From the NCBI GenBank assembly GCA_002727485.1, contig PBXE01000017.1, forward strand, positions 1 through 9,740: a stretch of 9,740 nt of DNA, given 5' to 3'. The position numbers were made by a program, and so were the translations under genes. Below, piece after piece: positions 5,272 through 9,740 of this stretch. The notes below the pieces were generated by a model, which saw only the letters and a list, made by a program, of their open reading frames with translations, did not search any database and was not told the origin of the DNA. Origin of the DNA: Methanobacteriota archaeon (GTDB taxonomy: Archaea; Thermoplasmatota; Poseidoniia; Poseidoniales; Poseidoniaceae). The number at the start of each line of letters is the position of its first letter. Position 1 is the first letter of the stretch.

Positions 5272-7283
5272 TGAAACAAATCATCTCTCCAAGAAACTAT
5301 TTCTCCTAAAAATGCTGAAGCGGCTACAGTTAGTGGACTTGCAAGATATAATTTACCAGGCCCTGAACGGCCTTGGAAATTACGATTTATAGCTGAAACT
5401 GTAACTTGTTCGGGAGTAATTGAAACTCCGGGGCCTGCTCCAATACAAGCACCACAACCAGGATCGATTAACTTAACTCCCACTTTCAAAAATAGATCAT
5501 GCCAACCTTTCCTTACTGCTAAATCCTTTACTAATCCACTGCCATATTGGATGTAAAAATCGACGTCTTGTTTGACTTTCAATCCTGCAGCATCTGCAGC
5601 AGCACACACCGTGGCATAATATGCGACATCGTCTTCTTTCCCAGCAGTACAAGATCCACCATAAGCGATATCGATTTTAACGCTACCAATTTCTGAAATA
5701 TTTGCTCCATTAGTCGGGTCTGATGGTATCCCTTCATCTGGATTACCAGGATGAGCTACCATTGGGACAATTTTTGATAAATCAATATCATGGACGCCTC
5801 CATGATATACTGCACCTTCATCAGGAATAACTGATAATTTAATCATTTCATCCTTGTTTAGGGATTGAGCATTTTCCATCCATTGGTATAGCAATTCATC
5901 CGGTTCGCAGATACCGGTTCTACCACTACATTCAGTTGCCATATTACATAGAGTGGCTCTTTCATCAATAGATAGAGATTCTAATCCAGGTCCACCAAAT
6001 TCCATTGAGCGATTCAAAGTCAATTCTTCTCTAGCGTGATCTGCTAAAATGTATAGTATGACATCTTTAGCAGTACATCCTTTGTTTAGAGTACCAACTA
6101 AATTGAATCTAATTGATTCAGGAACTTTAACAAATGTAAAACCTGAATAAATTAGGCTAGCATATTCAGTAGCACCAACTCCATAGGTTAGTGCATTAGA
6201 AGCCCCCCCCATGCAGGTGTGTGAATCAGTTGCTTGAATGAAATCGCCAATCTCAATGAATTCCTCTCTCGCCACTTGATGGCATATACCTGGAGAAACC
6301 CCGTCTTTAGCCGAATAATCTCTAACATTCGTATGTTTTTGGAATTCGACTTGTAAATCTCTCAAGGTCTGTACTTTATCCATGTGAGGTACAAATTTTG
6401 GGTTGTGATTTGCATACAATAAATGGTCTTCGAAAACTGCAAATTTACTTGGGTTGGGAAGAGAATAATCTGGCCCGTATTCTTCACTTAAGAAGGTGTG
6501 AACTTGAGCAGTTGTAAATTCATGGCTGTAACCACCTTGAACCTGTGCAATCACTGGGTCGTGTGGCTTTACACATTGTCCTTCCTTTTGGCCAACCAAA
6601 TTTCGAGCAATGATTTTTTCAGCCATAGTCATAGGGCCTACAGGTGTTTCCAATGGTTTTAGGTTAATTTGATTATTTTTCAGTTTTTCAGCGAAAGGAA
6701 ATAATCCGCCATTTTCGATAATTAATTTGGTTACATCATCATATTTACTAGTGAATTCTTCTAAATTTATTTCTTCACCATCCTGAAGTCTTTCAAGCAT
6801 AGAATAATCACCCATCAATTGTCCTAAATTGATATTATTTCTTTCATGTATTGGTGCGAATGATGAAGCAATTACGATATTTATTCCAGCCCATCTTTCA
6901 CATTGAGCGGCAGTTTCTCTACTTGAGCCAGTGCCCTTTCTTTGACCTGAAACAATTACTTCGAAATTACCATCAATTAGAGCATTTTCATTGAAAACCC
7001 TTAACCCATTATGCTTTAGTCCGGCATAAGCATTTTTTGCAATTTCAGAGGGTTCATGGTCAAAGCAAACCCATGCAGGTGTCATAACATCGGTGTTGAT
7101 ATCATCGAGTAAATCACTAGGTTTCAAATCCTTCATATTCAGATTTAATCCTTCATAAAGTTGTTTTTTAATTAAATCTAAATCTTTGGTTAAAAATAGA
7201 ACGCGCTTGTCTTCGGCTAGCGCGATTTTTTGTGGGGGCCAATTTTCGCGCATAGCACTCAGTATCCGGCAGAATGCTTCCAT
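5268..7283 (-). CDS. Aconitase/isopropylmalate dehydratase family hydro-lyase, N-terminal swivel domain fused to catalytic domains
   Basis: This 671-residue [4Fe-4S] hydro-lyase isomerises a hydroxy-acid by dehydration and rehydration. The N-terminal part is LeuD/swivel-like: a DINTDVMTPAW motif (61-71), GTGSSRETA (117-125) and an IASSFAPIHERNNIN segment (138-152). From about residue 215 it is LeuC/aconitase-like: DGVSPGICHQV (327-337), ATDSHTCMGGASNA (351-364), cluster Cys C545 (GGSCTAGKEDD) and C610/C613 (PGCGACIG), then AINRNFQGRSG (631-641) and the YLASP end. All three cluster ligands are present. The swivel-first order differs from AcnA-type aconitase (swivel last) and resembles AcnB without its HEAT domain. 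Substrate is open: aconitate, isopropylmalate, homoaconitate or methylmalate. In the usual YLRT/YLVY-type specificity loop it has AWVCF. The start at 7283 lacks a Shine-Dalgarno sequence and may be leaderless. A G8 run (complement of 6203-6210) lies in the active-site region. Confidence 0.9.
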   Translation of the reverse strand: MEAFCRILSAMRENWPPQKIALAEDKRVLFLTKDLDLIKKQLYEGLNLNMKDLKPSDLLDDINTDVMTPAWVCFDHEPSEIAKNAYAGLKHNGLRVFNENALIDGNFEVIVSGQRKGTGSSRETAAQCERWAGINIVIASSFAPIHERNNINLGQLMGDYSMLERLQDGEEINLEEFTSKYDDVTKLIIENGGLFPFAEKLKNNQINLKPLETPVGPMTMAEKIIARNLVGQKEGQCVKPHDPVIAQVQGGYSHEFTTAQVHTFLSEEYGPDYSLPNPSKFAVFEDHLLYANHNPKFVPHMDKVQTLRDLQVEFQKHTNVRDYSAKDGVSPGICHQVAREEFIEIGDFIQATDSHTCMGGASNALTYGVGATEYASLIYSGFTFVKVPESIRFNLVGTLNKGCTAKDVILYILADHAREELTLNRSMEFGGPGLESLSIDERATLCNMATECSGRTGICEPDELLYQWMENAQSLNKDEMIKLSVIPDEGAVYHGGVHDIDLSKIVPMVAHPGNPDEGIPSDPTNGANISEIGSVKIDIAYGGSCTAGKEDDVAYYATVCAAADAAGLKVKQDVDFYIQYGSGLVKDLAVRKGWHDLFLKVGVKLIDPGCGACIGAGPGVSITPEQVTVSAINRNFQGRSGPGKLYLASPLTVAASAFLGEIVSWRDDLFQ

Positions 7284-7285
7284 GT

Positions 7286-7296
7286 ATAACGGTTAT
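7286..7296. promoter_or_regulatory. Palindrome between TATA box and start of the aconitase-family gene
   Basis: ATAAC-G-GTTAT is a perfect inverted repeat with 5-base arms and a 1-base centre, 2 bases upstream of the aconitase ATG and downstream of its TATA element. A protein bound here would sit on the expected transcription start, the classic place for an archaeal repressor. The half-site ATAACC recurs at 7376-7381, overlapping the tfb TATA element. An operator role is inferred from position; short AT-rich palindromes also arise by chance. Confidence 0.3.
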
Positions 7297-7304
7297 TCCA
7301 AATA

Positions 7305-7313
7305 CTATAAATA
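7305..7313 (-). promoter_or_regulatory. TATA box of the aconitase-family/TVP38 operon
   Basis: The minus strand reads TATTTATAG, close to the archaeal TATA consensus. Its centre is about 25 bases before the ATG at 7283, so transcription should start at or within a few bases of the start codon. This fits the lack of any Shine-Dalgarno sequence and suggests a leaderless mRNA. Confidence 0.6.
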
Positions 7314-7370
7314 AAAAAAATTAAATGTAAAAATATTGAGATGTCATGTTATCTAATCTTGTGCAAAACA

Positions 7371-7380
7371 TTCATATAAC
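7371..7380 (+). promoter_or_regulatory. TATA box of tfb
   Basis: TTCATATAAC with A-rich sequence just upstream (GCAAAACA, possible BRE). Standard spacing puts the transcription start near 7402, giving a leader of about 34 bases that contains the Shine-Dalgarno sequence of the 7436 start. Confidence 0.45.
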
Positions 7381-7423
7381 CTAGTCTAAGGGGTTAAGAG
7401 TGTTGCCCTAAATGGGTAATTGT

Positions 7424-7430
7424 AGAGGTG
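7424..7430 (+). promoter_or_regulatory. Shine-Dalgarno sequence deciding the tfb start
   Basis: AGAGGTG lies 5 bases before the ATG at 7436. The earlier in-frame ATG at 7412 has no such sequence, and its eight extra residues are unlike a TFB N-terminus, so the later start is preferred. Confidence 0.75.
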
Positions 7431-7435
7431 AAAAT

Positions 7436-8365
7436 ATGGATGATCAACAACAAGTAGAAGACATAGTAAAATGTAGCGATTGTGGAAGTAGAAATTTAAC
7501 TCGTGACGAGACACGTGGCGAAGTTGTTTGTGACGACTGTGGGTTGGTGTTAGAAGACAATGTCATCGATCAAGGTGCAGAATGGAGAGTATTCTCTCCT
7601 GAGCAAGGAGATCAAAGGGCTAGAACTGGAGCACCAATGACGGTTATGCTCCACGACAAAGGATTGTCTACTGACATTGACTGGCAAAACAAAGATTATT
7701 CCGGAAAGACAATCAATTCTAGATATAGATCTCAATTTTACAGAATGAGGAAGTGGCAGAAGAGAAGTCGTGTTTCTAATGCAACAGAAAGAAACCTTGC
7801 TATGGCACTAGCTGAATTAGACAGAATGGCTAGCCGTTTGGAATTACCAAAGTCAGTTCGTGAGGCAGCAGCGGTCAATTACAAGAAAGCCGTCGACAAG
7901 CGTCTGATTAGAGGTCGTTCTATCGAGGGAGTTGCTGCTGCATCTCTTTATGCTGCTTGTAGGCAGTGTGGTGTACCAAGGACTCTTGATGAAATTGGAC
8001 AAGCATCCCGTACTGGAAGAAAAGAGATTGGAAGAACCTACAGATTCATGGTTAGAGAATTGAAAATGAAAATCATGCCAACAGGTCCAGAAGATTATAT
8101 CTCTAGATTCTGTTCAGGACTAGGATTAGATGCTGAAGTTGAGGCAAAGGCGTATGAATTGATCAAAGCTGCTCAAGAAAAGGAACTTACCAGTGGAAGA
8201 GGTCCAACAGGTATTGCAGCATCAATCATTTACATCGCATCCGTTCTTTGTGGCAAGCGTAGAACTCAAAGAGAAGTAGCCGAAGTTGCTGGAGTAACCG
8301 AAGTAACTATTCGTAATAGATACAAGGAATTAATTCAAAATTTGAATATTGAACTTGATATTTGA
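7436..8365 (+). CDS. tfb: Transcription initiation factor B (TFB, TFIIB homologue)
   Basis: This 309-residue general transcription factor joins TBP on the TATA box, contacts the BRE and recruits archaeal RNA polymerase. The N-terminal zinc ribbon is intact: CSDC at 13-16 and CDDC at 32-35. The B-reader/linker follows with EWRVFSPEQ (49-57) and [19 protein letters not shown] (66-83), highly typical of archaeal TFB. Two cyclin-fold repeats follow, about 112-200 and 212-302. The first contains [16 protein letters not shown] (161-176), the second [14 protein letters not shown] (256-269), and the end [13 protein letters not shown] (287-299) forms the BRE-contacting helix-turn-helix. The length is normal. 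The start at 7436 is preferred over 7412 because of the Shine-Dalgarno sequence. It is divergent from the aconitase-family gene and leads, after 37 bases, into a solenoid-protein gene on the same strand. Whether other TFB paralogues exist cannot be judged here. Confidence 0.97.
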   Translation: MDDQQQVEDIVKCSDCGSRNLTRDETRGEVVCDDCGLVLEDNVIDQGAEWRVFSPEQGDQRARTGAPMTVMLHDKGLSTDIDWQNKDYSGKTINSRYRSQFYRMRKWQKRSRVSNATERNLAMALAELDRMASRLELPKSVREAAAVNYKKAVDKRLIRGRSIEGVAAASLYAACRQCGVPRTLDEIGQASRTGRKEIGRTYRFMVRELKMKIMPTGPEDYISRFCSGLGLDAEVEAKAYELIKAAQEKELTSGRGPTGIAASIIYIASVLCGKRRTQREVAEVAGVTEVTIRNRYKELIQNLNIELDI

Positions 8366-8389
8366 GCCGTTTATTTTCCAAATAAGCGT

Positions 8390-8395
8390 AAGGTG
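8390..8395 (+). promoter_or_regulatory. Shine-Dalgarno sequence of the solenoid-protein gene
   Basis: AAGGTG, 8 bases before the ATG at 8404, inside the 38-base spacer after the tfb stop. It supports this start and, with the short spacer and the absence of an obvious terminator, co-transcription with tfb. Confidence 0.6.
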
Positions 8396-8403
8396 TTTAA
8401 CCC

Positions 8404-9740
8404 ATGGGCAAGAGTCGAAATAGACTTTCTCAAATAACGTTTGAGAATGTTGCAACTTTGTTGGTTGAGGCATTAGAAAGAGGAACTCAATCTTGGCCAT
8501 TACCTTCTCCGCCTATTACTGATAGTGATTTTCCACCGATTCACCCTCTATCTCCTCAAGAAATAATAGAGAAAGGTCTTGGATTATTGCATGCAGATAA
8601 AGGAATGTTTGAATCTAAGTTAAATACAATTGTAGATTTGATAGTTCCACATAGGATGAATTTGACAGACGATCCATTTGAAGTACATCAAAAATGGCTG
8701 GAAAAAAGAGTCGATACTGTTTCAGAAAGAATGGTATTTCTTATCGCTACTGAATGGCTTGCTCAATCATTAGATCCAATCTCTCCCAATACTGATAGGT
8801 GGTGGGTTAGTTTATGCCTAATTGACGGAATGTCTACAGTACCTCGAGGTCAATCGGTTCATCAAGGATATCATTTACTGGAATCAATCGCTTTAGCTGA
8901 AAGACCTGGTACTTGGCATACCCAACCAGAATCAGGTCCACAAAATATTGATTGGAACCCTCATGCAAAAGTCCCTAGGATTACCAGTGTAGTAGCTCAT
9001 GAGGAAGGGATTAAAGCAGCATTATGGCTATTAGAAAGATTGGAGAATAGTGGAGAAGAACGACGTAATCTGCTCATAGAGTGGGTTAGATTACTTCTCG
9101 AAAGACCCGGATTAATTGAATCATTAAATCTACCAGATATACTTATGAGAAGAGCATTGGATAAATCTCCCAGTGTAGCAGTAAAGATTACGCTTTGTTT
9201 AGCAAAATTAACTGATTATAACCGAGACCTAGGGTTGAAATTAAGTCAGAGACTCATTGAGAGAGATGAAGTAGAGATTCGAAGAGCAATGGCGGATGTG
9301 TTGACTAGATTATTCCGTAGACTTTCTGTCGATGCTTTACCATTTTTTGAAAAGATGTTGCTAGATGATGATGAAGTTGTTTTAGCCGCTGTTAGTTCTA
9401 CGGTCGGTGACTTAAAGTTCTTTGATACTGAATTGTGGGCCCAAAAAATGCTCGAGTTAAGTCAGCATAATCTGCCTTTAGTTAGAAGAAATTTAGTACA
9501 AGGCTTGAGAGATTATATTGAAATGTTTCCGGAAGACGAAAAAAACATTCTGCCAATTTTATGGAGCGATGGCGATGAAGTTGTTAGAACTAGAATGCGA
9601 GAGTTATTGATACGCATGGAAGAGGTTTCTTCAGACCATTTTGCAGGTCGTATCACCGATTTAAAAAATAAAGATTGTTCACTGGAAGAATTATGGGATA
9701 ATCTAAAACTTAGGCGACCGGAAAGAGCAGAAATCTGGAT
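8404..9740 (+). CDS. Uncharacterised HEAT-like alpha-solenoid protein, C-terminus beyond the window
   Basis: An open frame of 445 codons without stop runs to the window end. I do not recognise a named family. The N-terminal 30 residues are helical, followed by a Pro-rich stretch (about 31-50, PLPSPPITDSDFPPIHPLSP), then a mostly helical region with a conspicuous WW pair near residues 132-133 and no transmembrane segment or signal peptide. From about 200 onward the sequence is a run of amphipathic helix pairs spaced roughly 35-40 residues, with D/E-V-x-x-R/A patterns typical of HEAT-like repeats (for example DEVEIRRAMADVL near 288-300 and DDEVVLAAVSS near 322-332). Such folds usually serve as protein-binding scaffolds; no catalytic motif is seen. 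It sits 38 bases behind tfb and is probably co-transcribed. A role in transcription is suggested only by this position. It is soluble and likely cytoplasmic. Confidence 0.85.
   Translation, partial: MGKSRNRLSQITFENVATLLVEALERGTQSWPLPSPPITDSDFPPIHPLSPQEIIEKGLGLLHADKGMFESKLNTIVDLIVPHRMNLTDDPFEVHQKWLEKRVDTVSERMVFLIATEWLAQSLDPISPNTDRWWVSLCLIDGMSTVPRGQSVHQGYHLLESIALAERPGTWHTQPESGPQNIDWNPHAKVPRITSVVAHEEGIKAALWLLERLENSGEERRNLLIEWVRLLLERPGLIESLNLPDILMRRALDKSPSVAVKITLCLAKLTDYNRDLGLKLSQRLIERDEVEIRRAMADVLTRLFRRLSVDALPFFEKMLLDDDEVVLAAVSSTVGDLKFFDTELWAQKMLELSQHNLPLVRRNLVQGLRDYIEMFPEDEKNILPILWSDGDEVVRTRMRELLIRMEEVSSDHFAGRITDLKNKDCSLEELWDNLKLRRPERAEIW

Noticed and set aside
7412..7435. Longer tfb start at the ATG at 7412, adding eight residues (MGNCRGEN).
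   Set aside because: No Shine-Dalgarno sequence precedes it, while AGAGGTG sits ideally before the ATG at 7436; the extension contains that Shine-Dalgarno sequence and is unlike TFB N-termini.
1..9740. Signs of a mobile element, defence island, CRISPR array or RNA gene.
   Set aside because: No transposase, integrase, nuclease-type motif, regularly spaced repeat or tRNA-like cloverleaf was found; gene content is housekeeping and base composition looks even.

Overview
The window is archaeal. It encodes transcription factor B (TFB) and both subunits of DNA topoisomerase VI, it has archaeal-type TATA elements, and it combines AT-rich DNA with AGA/AGG-rich arginine use. The compact layout and the two small Cys-bearing membrane proteins suggest an uncultured marine planktonic euryarchaeote of the Poseidoniales (Marine Group II) type. 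That placement is inference; the sequence alone proves only 'archaeon'.

The layout has two divergent blocks separated by an AT-rich intergenic region at 7284-7435. The minus-strand block runs from 7283 down to base 1. It starts with a 671-residue aconitase/isopropylmalate-dehydratase family protein whose swivel (small-subunit-like) domain is fused in front of the catalytic domains. This gene overlaps by ATGA with a TVP38/TMEM64-type (VTT/SNARE-associated) membrane protein. After a 127-base spacer with a candidate promoter, a hairpin and two stacked Shine-Dalgarno sequences come top6B and top6A, coupled by TAATG. A hypothetical two-pass membrane protein and the beginning of a second small membrane protein follow. 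The plus-strand block starts with tfb and continues 38 bases later into a long, unidentified HEAT-like alpha-solenoid protein that runs off the window.

How the genes fit together: Top6A and Top6B form the A2B2 type IIB topoisomerase, and their expression looks translationally coupled because the last Gly codons of top6B double as the ribosome binding site of top6A. TFB is the general initiation factor that recognises the BRE/TATA promoters seen here. The aconitase-family enzyme belongs to central or amino-acid metabolism, but its substrate cannot be fixed. The membrane proteins and the solenoid protein have no assignable function.

No tRNA, rRNA, CRISPR array, insertion sequence or phage gene was seen. 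There is no gene-free stretch longer than about 130 bases. Most of the window is ordinary housekeeping content. The points most worth a second look are the permuted aconitase fusion, the top6B leader, the top6B-top6A junction, the aconitase promoter palindrome, and the solenoid gene behind tfb.
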